Positions 32,212-39,577 of a stretch of 64,000 nt of DNA are shown here, piece by piece. The notes beneath the pieces were generated by a model. That model was not told the origin of the DNA, made no database searches, and saw only the letters and a program-made list of their open reading frames with translations. The stretch comes from Skermanella mucosa (lineage in GTDB: Bacteria; Pseudomonadota; Alphaproteobacteria; Azospirillales; Azospirillaceae): assembly GCF_016765655.2 (NCBI RefSeq), contig NZ_CP086106.1, positions 2,228,501 through 2,292,500 of the forward strand. The letters run 5' to 3'. A program made the position numbers and the translations under genes. The first letter of the stretch is position 1, and every line of letters begins with the position of its first letter.

Positions 32212-33255
32212 TTATTGCTTGATGACGGCGGTCGGCCGTTCGGACAGCGGCGGCAGATAGGCGTCGGTGAAGACCGCGGACGGTTCCGGGGCGTTCTCCA
32301 GGCCGTTTGCCTCGACCACCATGTCGATGGCGCGCTTCAGGCGCTCGTCGTCCACGTCCCCCAGGCCGATCGTGGCGATCTCGGGATGGTTCATCTCCAT
32401 CCGCAGGGTGGCGACGGTGCGCTCGATCTCGACCTTCTCGTTCAGCAGAGGCTCGCGCTTCATCACGGCCGCGACCGAGCCGGCGGGGTCGGCGATCATG
32501 TCCTTGGCCGCGCGGTTGATCGCCCGGACCAGGCCCTTCACCGCGTCCCCGTTCCGGTTCAGGAACGGCTTGGACACGACGATCGCGTTGGAATACAGGT
32601 CCATCCCGTAGTCGCCGTAATTGATGAAGCGGAAATCCTTGTCCGGGTCCATGCCGGCGCTCTTCGCGCTGAAGGCGATGGTGTTGACGTAGCCGAAGAT
32701 CCCGTCCACCTGCCCGCGCTGGAGCATCTGCTCGCGCAGGTTCGCCTGCATGTTGGTGACGGAGACCTTGCCGGCGTCGATGCCCGCGACCTGGGCGAAC
32801 GCCGGGAACAGCTTGAGCGCGCCGTCGTTGGCGGGGCCGCCGATGGTCTTGCCTTCCAGGTCCCTGGGCGTCCGGATCGGGCCGTCCGCCTTCACCGCGA
32901 TCGTGAAGGGCGGCGTGTTGTACATCATGAAGACGGCGACCGGCGCCTCGTCGGGCGACTTGGCGGCCAGGGTGATCAGCGCGTTCACGTCGCCGAACCC
33001 GGCGTCGTAGGCTCCCGTCGCCACCTTGGTGATGGAGGCGGCCGAACCCTCGCCCTGGTCGATGGTGACGTCCAGCCCCTCCGCCTTGAAGTATCCCTTG
33101 TCCTCGGCGATGAAGAACAGCGCCTGCGGTCCCTGGTATTTCCAGTTGAGGACCATCTTGACCGGTGTCTGGGCGGATGCCGCGCCGGCCAGGCCGATAG
33201 CCCCGACCAGGGCGCCCGCGAGAACCGCGGGCCATTGGCTGATGACGCTGCGCAT
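32212..33255 (-). CDS. ABC transporter substrate-binding protein, NMT1/THI5-like (second of two)
   Basis: This is a 347-residue periplasmic binding protein with a Sec signal peptide ending near ASAQTP. It is a paralogue of the product of 27170-28228. It is the first gene of block B, with an AGGAGG ribosome site 8 bp before the ATG, the strongest in the operon, so it should be the most highly made component. The core pattern WKYQGPQALFFIAEDKGYF points to a small heterocyclic ligand. Confidence 0.93.
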   Translation of the reverse strand: MRSVISQWPAVLAGALVGAIGLAGAASAQTPVKMVLNWKYQGPQALFFIAEDKGYFKAEGLDVTIDQGEGSAASITKVATGAYDAGFGDVNALITLAAKSPDEAPVAVFMMYNTPPFTIAVKADGPIRTPRDLEGKTIGGPANDGALKLFPAFAQVAGIDAGKVSVTNMQANLREQMLQRGQVDGIFGYVNTIAFSAKSAGMDPDKDFRFINYGDYGMDLYSNAIVVSKPFLNRNGDAVKGLVRAINRAAKDMIADPAGSVAAVMKREPLLNEKVEIERTVATLRMEMNHPEIATIGLGDVDDERLKRAIDMVVEANGLENAPEPSAVFTDAYLPPLSERPTAVIKQ

Positions 33256-33364
33256 GTGGCCTGTTCCTCCTATGGGGTGGGGAAGGGGAGAATGCCCGTC
33301 GTCCGGACGAAGACGACGCTATGCGCGATCCGATGGCGCCTCAAACGCCGTTTTCCTGTTAGGG

Positions 33365-33383
33365 TGTAGACGAAAAGTCTACA
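33365..33383. promoter_or_regulatory. Palindromic LysR-type operator
   Basis: TGTAGAC (33365-33371) and GTCTACA (33377-33383) form a perfect inverted repeat around a 5-bp GAAAA spacer. It begins 36 bp before the LysR start and about 110 bp before the divergent block B operon. Dyads of this size with an internal T-N11-A are typical LysR-type recognition sites and usually mediate autoregulation. Confidence 0.65.
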
Positions 33384-33400
33384 CAGCGGGGTATGCCGGT

Positions 33401-34318
33401 ATGAGGCACATGCGGATCTGGCGCTATGTCGACGAGGCGGCGAAGTACGGCTCGCTGCGCAAGGCGGCCGAACAGCTCAACGTCACGCCGTCGGCGCTCC
33501 AGCGCCGGATCCAGGACGTGGAGGAGGATCTGGGTGCCGCGATCTTCGAGCGTTCCGCCCATGGGATCCGGCTGACCGCGGCGGGGGAGAGCTTCATCCG
33601 CTGGGTGCGTACCCAGTCGGCCGACCTGGAGCGGGTACGCTCGCACATCGAGGACCTGTCCGGCATGAGGCGCGGCCATGTCCGGATCGCGTGCAGCCAG
33701 GCGCTGGTAAACTACTTCCTGCCCCGTCAGATATCGGAGTTCCGGGAGTCTTTCCCGCTGGTCAGCTTCCAGGTCTCGGTGGTGGACCAGGGCTCGGCGA
33801 TCCGGATGCTGCGCGAGTACGAGACGGACCTCGCGATCATCTTCAGCCCGCGCCGGACGCCCGAGTTCCAGCCGCTGATGACGCTGGGCCAGCGGGTCGT
33901 CGCCATCGTCGCCGCCGACCATCCCCTGGCCGGGCACAAGGTCGTGCGCCTGCGCGATTGCGCGCAATATCCGATCGCCCTGCCGGACGGCAGCTTCGGG
34001 ACCCGCGCCATCCTGGAGGATCTGCTGTCCGTCAGCTCGGCCAAGCTGTCGGTGGAGCTGGAATCCAACTCCTTCGAGATGCTGCGCAACCTGGCGCGGT
34101 CGGGCGGCGTGGTGACTTTCCAGATCGAGATCGGCGCGCCGGTCCCGGAAACCGACCCCGGCCTCGTGGCGCTTCCCCTGAGCGACCTGGACATGGCGCA
34201 TGGCCCGCTGGTGCTGGGCCAGCAGCGCGGCCGCACCCTGCCAGTCGCGACCGCCAAGTTCGCCGAACAGCTCGCGCGCCGGCTGGACGACGCCCGGATG
34301 AAGCCGCAGCCCATATAG
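33401..34318 (+). CDS. LysR family transcriptional regulator (block B)
   Basis: This is 305 residues with an N-terminal winged HTH (YVDEAAKYGSLRKAAEQLNVTPSALQRRIQDVEEDLG) and a LysR effector-binding domain beginning RRGHVRIACSQALVNYFLP. It is transcribed away from block B, with a perfect palindrome in the shared promoter region, and so is its probable regulator. The start at 33401 places the HTH normally; an alternative ATG lies three codons later. The ribosome site is weak. The open frame upstream is a shadow of the divergent gene. Confidence 0.92.
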   Translation: MRHMRIWRYVDEAAKYGSLRKAAEQLNVTPSALQRRIQDVEEDLGAAIFERSAHGIRLTAAGESFIRWVRTQSADLERVRSHIEDLSGMRRGHVRIACSQALVNYFLPRQISEFRESFPLVSFQVSVVDQGSAIRMLREYETDLAIIFSPRRTPEFQPLMTLGQRVVAIVAADHPLAGHKVVRLRDCAQYPIALPDGSFGTRAILEDLLSVSSAKLSVELESNSFEMLRNLARSGGVVTFQIEIGAPVPETDPGLVALPLSDLDMAHGPLVLGQQRGRTLPVATAKFAEQLARRLDDARMKPQPI

Positions 34319-34807
34319 TCCGACACCGCGCTCCTGCCGGATACCTTCGACCCGATCGCGACCGCTTCGGGAGGTCCTTCGCGAACCGGAAGTCCGGCGG
34401 ACGCTGATCCGCCTGCCCGGGGAGGCGGATTAATCCGGCGGTGAGAGCGCCGCATGGGTGTCCTTGGCCAACGGGGCGAACGCCGACGTTATCGGAGGAT
34501 GCCCCATCGACATCCTGTCCCATCGATGTCCTGCAGGGTGGCTCGGTGAAAGACATGGGACGCCCCCGGGTGCCCATCCCTCGCGAGGCGCCTGTCTGTG
34601 GTTTTCGAGGGGACGTTCGTCACGCGAGAGGTGGTGCTGGGCAGCATGATTGCCTTCTGCCTGGCAGTCGCCGCCTGGGCTTGAGCCTGCGACAGGATAA
34701 ACTGAGGGCAGTCAGACATGTTTCCGAAGCGGGCCGTTTTCGTCGGCATCAAGGACGGTCGAGCCCGACACTCGCCGCAACGTCCCGGATCGGAGTATGC
34801 GGACATG
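34319..34807. other. Intergenic stretch, no gene supported
   Basis: About 490 bp lie between the LysR gene and the tRNA-associated terminator. Open frames on both strands exist, but none has recognisable domain sequence or a good ribosome site. It is the junction between the metabolic half and the mobile-element half of the window, and may be a scar of earlier insertions. Confidence 0.35.
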
Positions 34808-34843
34808 AAAAAGCCGGTCGAACCTGGGTCCGACCGGCTTTTT
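34808..34843 (-). terminator. Rho-independent terminator after left tRNA-Met 3' half
   Basis: AAAAAGCCGGTCG (34808-34820) pairs with CGACCGGCTTTTT (34831-34843) around a 10-bp loop; read on the minus strand the stem ends in a T run. It directly follows the tRNA 3' end (34847), as expected for a genuine tRNA transcription unit. Confidence 0.8.
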
Positions 34844-34844
34844 T

Positions 34845-35026
34845 ACTGGTAGCGGAGGAGGGATTTGAACCCCCGACACAAGGATTATGATGTCTCCACC
34901 TAATGACTGCGATACGCCCGAACCTCTTGATCTTGCTGATCTTTTCGGTAGCGAAGACCGATCTGATAGGGGTTCTCTGCATTGACAGTCGGATGTGAGT
35001 CGGCACACTGCCACCTCCTCATCCCG
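34845..35026. repeat. Left arm of perfect 182-bp inverted repeat
   Basis: This segment is the exact reverse complement of 39150-39331 over 182 bp by direct comparison. The outer 45 bp are the 3' half of a tRNA-Met gene; the inner part of about 137 bp is element-end sequence. Identity stops abruptly at both edges. It replaces the C-terminal coding part of the integrase remnant next to it. Confidence 0.92.
34847..34891 (-). other. tRNA-Met(CAT) 3' half, attachment-site core (left)
   Basis: This 45-bp segment begins at the anticodon loop (ATCATAA, anticodon CAT). It continues through the 3' anticodon stem, a T-arm with the TTCAAAT loop, the acceptor strand CTCCGCT, the discriminator A and the encoded CCA. 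The 5' half is absent: D-arm and 5' acceptor sequence are not found adjacent. This is the classic footprint of a tyrosine integrase that recombines at a tRNA anticodon loop. It is not a functional tRNA gene as it stands. Confidence 0.8.
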
Positions 35027-35649
35027 ATATCGTTGGCCTCGCCCATGCGGGTCATCGCGGTGCGGCGGAGATCCTGGAGCCGCAAGCCCGTCAGGCCCGC
35101 CTCCACCATGGTGGCCGTCCACCGCTCCTCGAACCGTCGCTGCTTGAAAGGCTCTCCACGGTGGTTCAGGAGGACGTATTCACCCACGCGGGGATGGGCA
35201 TCCAAGGCATCCTGAGCGGGTTCATGACCAGGATGCTGACCGCCTGAGCGGTCTTGCCTTGGGTCAAGCTGATGCGACGACCGTCGTACTGTGAGCATTG
35301 GAGTCGGAGCAGATCCCCATGCCGGTGGGCCGTATAGAGACCCAGCAAGAGGTCCATTTGCATCGTTTGGTCAGCGACAGCCAGCAAGCTCCGTTGGTCA
35401 TCGTATGACCACACCGGCCGGCGGGGCTGGACCGAAAGATGCTCGACAACGAGTACCGGGTTGAGCAGCATCCGTCGCCGCCGGATGTCGAAGCTGCACA
35501 CGAGGCTCAAGACCGCGAGGGTTATGGTTGCAGTGCCGTGGATGCTGCCGGAAGGCTTCCTGGAGGGTGTAGACGTACTCGACGCCGCCCTCTCCGCCCA
35601 ACCGTGCCAATGGTATGTCACCGATAAGCTTGATTAGCTCGCTCATCAA
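35027..35649 (-). pseudogene. Decayed tyrosine recombinase (integrase), C-terminally truncated
   Basis: Fragments of one tyrosine integrase lie in two or more frames. One is a core-binding and catalytic-start part (TMQMDLLLGLYTAHRHGDLL, then SQYDGRRISLTQGKTAQ). After a frameshift near 35225 comes DALDAHPRVGEYVLLNHRG and then GLRLQDLRRTAMTRMGEA. The motif that should read HxLRR has Gln in place of the catalytic His, and the region with the catalytic Tyr has been replaced by the 182-bp repeat starting at 35026. The gene points toward the tRNA half, as integrases do beside their attachment site. It is inactive by these criteria. Confidence 0.8.
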
Positions 35650-35742
35650 AAGTGGTGGCCGAAGACAGAACTAGGTTGAAAAGCTTGCATCTATATGAAA
35701 GATCTATAGGAATGATGACTATCGGATTGAACTGGCTGCAAC

Positions 35743-36873
35743 GTGGATCATAACATATCAAAGGGTAAGTTGCAGGAAAGCCTGGGAGTCTGGCTCAGCA
35801 GACCAATTCCTGCACTCGCCCAAATCGACATAGCATCGGGCTACGCATCTTTGGGGACATCAACGGGTTTGGTGCGGACCGAGAATCAAGACAAGGTTCT
35901 AGCGGCCCGTATCCGCTCATCCTACAATCATGGGAAATCCACATACATTTTCGCGGTATGCGACGGCATGGGAGGGATGCAAGAGGGTGAACTTGCAGCC
36001 CGCATTGCAATGTCAACATTCGTTTCCGCTATGGTGGCAACTGACGACCGTCCACTTCAGGACCGAGTATGCGAGGCGGCTCATTATGCTAATGTAAGCG
36101 TCAACCGTAGACTTCAGGAACGCGGGGGAACAACATTAACTGCAGTAGCAATCGAATCGGAGACGGATGCACAAATATTTGCGGTACACGTAGGCGACAG
36201 TCGCCTCTACCGGTACGCGAAAAGTGCTGGTTTGCACCAGATTACGACGGATGACACATTAGCAGGACTTGTTAAAAATCGGAACGCCGCAGGCAATGAA
36301 GAAGTTCCCGGTCGCAAGGGGCTTCTACAATATGTTGGGATGGGCGAAGGTCTCGACCCGCACGTCATGAATTTGAAGTTCGGTCCAGAAGATGATCTCC
36401 TACTGCTAGTAACAGATGGCGTTTATGCAATTGGAGACGAGCTTTCGTCATCAATTTTGTATAATGCTGAGAGGCCATCGCTCGGCGTTCAGAGGTTGTT
36501 GAGAGTTGCGAACTGGACCGGCGGGCGTGACAATGCCTCTGCTGTTATATGTGATTTGAAGGCACTATTCCCTATCCGTCATGGACGCGACAACAGGCTA
36601 TCTGGTGTAGAGGCTTACGATGCTTACGGCCAGTTTGACTTCTGGTGGCCTCCCGAAAGCGTTCATGAACATCCTGAGCGAGTGGGCCGTGAGCAAGCGG
36701 TAATAACTCCGAGGCAAAACCAGAAAAGGATTCCTAAGAGACGGCACAGCAAAAAGGTGCCTAGAATACAACCGATGCAAGAACCTGTTCATCAGTCAGA
36801 GCGGGTATTTGATGAGCGATCTACATCGGAAAAACCCAAGCCACAGATAAGGATTGACTTCACAGATGAGTAA
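35743..36873 (+). CDS. PP2C-family Ser/Thr protein phosphatase
   Basis: This is 376 residues. A PP2C domain covers about 30-275, with all metal and phosphate motifs present: RTENQDKV, FAVCDGMGGMQEGE, GGTTLTAV, VHVGDSRLYR, LLVTDGV and GRDNASAVI. It would dephosphorylate phospho-Ser/Thr with Mn or Mg. A C-terminal tail of about 100 residues is basic, Pro/Gln-rich and probably disordered. No membrane segment is seen. The start is GTG at 35743 with a weak ribosome site and is uncertain. Its end overlaps the first kinase gene by 8 bp, so phosphatase and kinase are made together. Base composition is visibly more AT-rich than the flanks, indicating transfer. Confidence 0.92.
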   Translation: MDHNISKGKLQESLGVWLSRPIPALAQIDIASGYASLGTSTGLVRTENQDKVLAARIRSSYNHGKSTYIFAVCDGMGGMQEGELAARIAMSTFVSAMVATDDRPLQDRVCEAAHYANVSVNRRLQERGGTTLTAVAIESETDAQIFAVHVGDSRLYRYAKSAGLHQITTDDTLAGLVKNRNAAGNEEVPGRKGLLQYVGMGEGLDPHVMNLKFGPEDDLLLLVTDGVYAIGDELSSSILYNAERPSLGVQRLLRVANWTGGRDNASAVICDLKALFPIRHGRDNRLSGVEAYDAYGQFDFWWPPESVHEHPERVGREQAVITPRQNQKRIPKRRHSKKVPRIQPMQEPVHQSERVFDERSTSEKPKPQIRIDFTDE

Positions 36874-37945
36874 TCCACCACTGGTCCTTCCAGATCGCTA
36901 TGAAATAAAAGGCGATCCTATGTCTGGCGGTATGGGCAGCGTCATTGTATGTCGCGACAACTTCCTTGAACGTCAGGTCGCAATTAAGGTGTTGCAAGAA
37001 GTGACAGAGTATCGCCGCCTCTCTGATGAATTGACTGCTCTGCAAAGTATACGGTCAAAGCACGTAGTGGAGATCTTCGATGTGATCACCGATACTTCAG
37101 GGAGAGCAGTTGGCATTGTTCAGGATTACATACCTGGCTTGGATTTATTCGCTGTTGCCAAAACGGGTCTGTCCAGCAACGCGTATTTGAAAACTATCTT
37201 CCAGATAGCATCTGGCATCTCTGATATCCACTCGCACGGCTTGATACATCGAGACATCAAGCCGAGCAATATGAAACTCGATGGAGAGGGTATAGTAAAG
37301 TTGTATGACTTCGGGCTGTCCCGATTCTCTGGAGTGGATTCCGCAACCAAAGGATTTGTGGGAACGGTCGGCTTCGCTGCTCCCGAATTGTATCAAACTG
37401 GTACAGCGGAGTTTTCAGAAGCGGTTGATACCTATGCCTTTGGAGCAACGGCATGGTACCTCGCGGAACGCACATTACCAGCCGCATTGATGGCAGTGCC
37501 GCCGGAGCCTTTTTCAACAGCCAGCAGCTTTTCTCAGTTGACTATAGGTATACCAACGACATTAACTGATATCCTTGACAGTACTTTGTCGGAGAGTCCT
37601 GAAGATCGACCGACAATGCAGGAAGTTACCGACGCTATTGGACGTCACCTTCTATATGGAAGGCATAGAGCTATACTTATTAATGGTCCGGCTGTGTATG
37701 AATTCACCAAAATAGGACAGGTGGTGACCATAGGCAATACCAAGGTTGGCTCACTTAAAATCCGGTACAATGGCTTTGGATACGTTGCCGAAAGTGTTCT
37801 CGATGAAGTATATGTTAATGCTTCACTTATATATGATGGATTTTTGTTTCCAGGATCTTGCGTAATTTCTATCGGGGCACCATATAGGGGCTTTGATAGA
37901 GCGTTTGTTACATTAGACATCTCTCAGCCGGAGGTTGTTCTGTGA
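36866..37945 (+). CDS. Ser/Thr protein kinase with possible FHA-like C-terminal domain
   Basis: This is 359 residues. An N-terminal eukaryotic-type kinase domain (about 10-265) has a loose glycine loop (SGGMGSVIV), VAIKVL lysine, HRDIKPSN catalytic loop and DFG as YDFGLSR, followed by a GTVGFAAPE activation segment. The C-terminal 95 residues are beta-rich; VTIG and later ESVLDEVYVNASLIYDGF recall the end of an FHA domain, but the phosphothreonine-binding residues are not clear, so this is tentative. There is no transmembrane segment, unlike PknB-type receptors. The ATG at 36866 lies inside the phosphatase gene; a TTG four codons earlier is possible. Confidence 0.9.
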   Translation: MSNPPLVLPDRYEIKGDPMSGGMGSVIVCRDNFLERQVAIKVLQEVTEYRRLSDELTALQSIRSKHVVEIFDVITDTSGRAVGIVQDYIPGLDLFAVAKTGLSSNAYLKTIFQIASGISDIHSHGLIHRDIKPSNMKLDGEGIVKLYDFGLSRFSGVDSATKGFVGTVGFAAPELYQTGTAEFSEAVDTYAFGATAWYLAERTLPAALMAVPPEPFSTASSFSQLTIGIPTTLTDILDSTLSESPEDRPTMQEVTDAIGRHLLYGRHRAILINGPAVYEFTKIGQVVTIGNTKVGSLKIRYNGFGYVAESVLDEVYVNASLIYDGFLFPGSCVISIGAPYRGFDRAFVTLDISQPEVVL

Positions 37946-39024
37946 GCATAGCAATTCACAAAACTGGTGATATTGTTGCTGATCGTTATGAAGTAATCTC
38001 ATATGTTGGTGAAGGAGGCATGCAGCAGGTATTTAGAGCTAAAGACTTATCCCTGAAACGTATTGTTGCGGTAAAGACGCCAAAAAACAATACTGCTCAA
38101 AAGAGGTTCAAAAGAAGTGCCATTGTTAGTGCAAGGATCAACCACCCAAATGTGGCGAAAACGCTCGATTACCTTAGTTTCCAGGATCGAGACTATTTGG
38201 TTGAGGAATTTATTGATGGAAGAGATCTCAAGATTGTCCTCACCAATGAAATTCCCTTGCTTGACCCATATCTCTCAGCCAGAGTTCTACACTATCTCTC
38301 TAAAGGCCTGGCTGCGTCACATCATGTAGATGTAGTTCATCGTGACCTCAAGCCCAGCAACATTATGGTGGTTGGGGGACATGGTTTGTCACAAGTCAAG
38401 ATAACAGACTTTGGAATCGCGAAGTTAGCCGAAGATGAACTTGCAGAAGCGAAGGAAGGAGGCGACGCATCTATCACTGGATCACAGACCATGGTAGGTG
38501 CCCTGCCTTACATGTCTCCTGAAATGATTGAGAGCCCCAGAGACGCTGGCAAACCGGCAGATGTTTGGGCTCTTGGAGCCATGATGTACGAGTTAATGAG
38601 CGGCAAGAAACCTTTCGGATCAAGTTTGAAGGCTATTCATGCAATAATTGAAGCAAAACCTCCTGCCATTCCTCCTGAGATATCGGCCAACTCGCAGATG
38701 TCTCTTCTTGGCAAGGAACTTTTCAGTATCGTTTCGTCTTGCCTTCAGAAGGATGAAGCCAGTCGGCCGACGGCTGATAGTTTAGTCAGCCAATGTGAAC
38801 AATTATGCTACTCGATGGAGAGTCGTGAGATTGGCGTCCTCAGAGTTATGCAACGACCGACCTATGGGTTTATTCAAGATGCGTCAGGTCATGATGTTTT
38901 CTTCCATGTTGCAAGTGTCTACGGCCGCCAACCAGCAGTCGGAGAGAAGGTCAGTTTTGCAAGATTTCCTGGGGGCGAAGCGGATCGGGCTCATCCAGTG
39001 ATTGCCTTGAGGTTACATTCTTAA
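37942..39024 (+). CDS. Ser/Thr protein kinase fused to a cold-shock-like domain
   Basis: This is 360 residues. A kinase domain (about 10-285) has GEGGMQQVF, VAVKTP, HRDLKPSN, ITDFGIAK, a threonine/serine-rich activation segment (ITGSQTMVGALPYMSPE) and ADVWALGAMMYEL. The last 65 residues match a cold-shock OB fold: GVLRVMQRPTYGFIQ, DVFFHVASV and VGEKVSFARFPG correspond to the two RNP-type strands and final strand. This suggests a kinase controlled by, or guided to, single-stranded nucleic acid. The GTG start overlaps the first kinase stop as GTGA, with GGAGG 7 bp upstream, indicating coupling. Confidence 0.9.
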   Translation: MSIAIHKTGDIVADRYEVISYVGEGGMQQVFRAKDLSLKRIVAVKTPKNNTAQKRFKRSAIVSARINHPNVAKTLDYLSFQDRDYLVEEFIDGRDLKIVLTNEIPLLDPYLSARVLHYLSKGLAASHHVDVVHRDLKPSNIMVVGGHGLSQVKITDFGIAKLAEDELAEAKEGGDASITGSQTMVGALPYMSPEMIESPRDAGKPADVWALGAMMYELMSGKKPFGSSLKAIHAIIEAKPPAIPPEISANSQMSLLGKELFSIVSSCLQKDEASRPTADSLVSQCEQLCYSMESREIGVLRVMQRPTYGFIQDASGHDVFFHVASVYGRQPAVGEKVSFARFPGGEADRAHPVIALRLHS

Positions 39025-39149
39025 AGCTTTCGTGCTGTTGTTAGAGCGGCATCTGATAAGGCTTCATATGCGGGTTAGCAGCCCAGTGACTTGAGCGATA
39101 ATGCCGCCACACACACCCGAGTGAGCCTGATCAGGAATGGCTCAAGTTG
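39025..39149. other. Short gap between kinase gene and right repeat arm
   Basis: These 125 bp separate the second kinase stop from the right arm of the 182-bp repeat. No integrase remnant matching the left side is present here, so only the repeat arm, not the neighbouring integrase sequence, was duplicated. No terminator is obvious. Confidence 0.4.
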
Positions 39150-39331
39150 CGGGATGAGGAGGTGGCAGTGTGCCGACTCACATCCGACTGTCAATGCAGA
39201 GAACCCCTATCAGATCGGTCTTCGCTACCGAAAAGATCAGCAAGATCAAGAGGTTCGGGCGTATCGCAGTCATTAGGTGGAGACATCATAATCCTTGTGT
39301 CGGGGGTTCAAATCCCTCCTCCGCTACCAGT
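39150..39331. repeat. Right arm of perfect 182-bp inverted repeat
   Basis: This is the exact reverse complement of 34845-35026. Identity ends at CCAGT just past the tRNA CCA, after which each side carries a different terminator. The two arms enclose 35027-39149, with the decayed integrase and the phosphatase-kinase genes. Confidence 0.92.
39285..39329 (+). other. tRNA-Met(CAT) 3' half, attachment-site core (right)
   Basis: This is the same 45-bp core as 34847-34891 but on the plus strand, from the CAT anticodon loop to the encoded CCA. No 5' tRNA half is present upstream. It is followed by an independent terminator at 39333-39369 and then by a second integrase gene that points toward it, so this site appears to have been used by more than one element. 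Confidence 0.8.
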
Positions 39332-39332
39332 T

Positions 39333-39369
39333 AAAACCCCTGCCAAGTCAAGCACTTGGCAGGGGTTTT
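39333..39369 (+). terminator. Rho-independent terminator after right tRNA-Met 3' half
   Basis: AAAACCCCTGCCAAGT (39333-39348) pairs with ACTTGGCAGGGGTTTT (39354-39369) around a 5-bp loop and ends in a T run. Its sequence differs entirely from the terminator at the left arm, so the two tRNA halves derive from different genomic sites. Confidence 0.85.
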
Positions 39370-39577
39370 TCGTTTGGCGGGCCAGTCGTCCGGCGATCAA
39401 TCCGCGTTCCCTGTGCCGACCTTTGTACCGGGGCGGATCACCGCATGCAGGTCGTCGACTCTGAGGAAGACGTAGGCCCTTTCGGTCATGGCAACCGACT
39501 TGTGCCCCAACCACTTGCTGACCCGGTATAGGTCCATACCGTAGTCCTGTAGGAGGCGGCAGCCACAGGTTCGGCGG

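Noticed and set aside
34441-34890. Plus-strand frame over the left repeat arm
   Set aside because: It runs through a terminator and the tRNA half; no ribosome site or family pattern.
34845-34891. Complete tRNA-Met gene
   Set aside because: Only the half from the anticodon loop to CCA is present; the D-arm and 5' acceptor strand are missing on both copies.
39091-39276. Small frame in the right repeat arm
   Set aside because: It is shared with the left arm as repeat sequence and ends before the tRNA half; it looks like non-coding element-end DNA.
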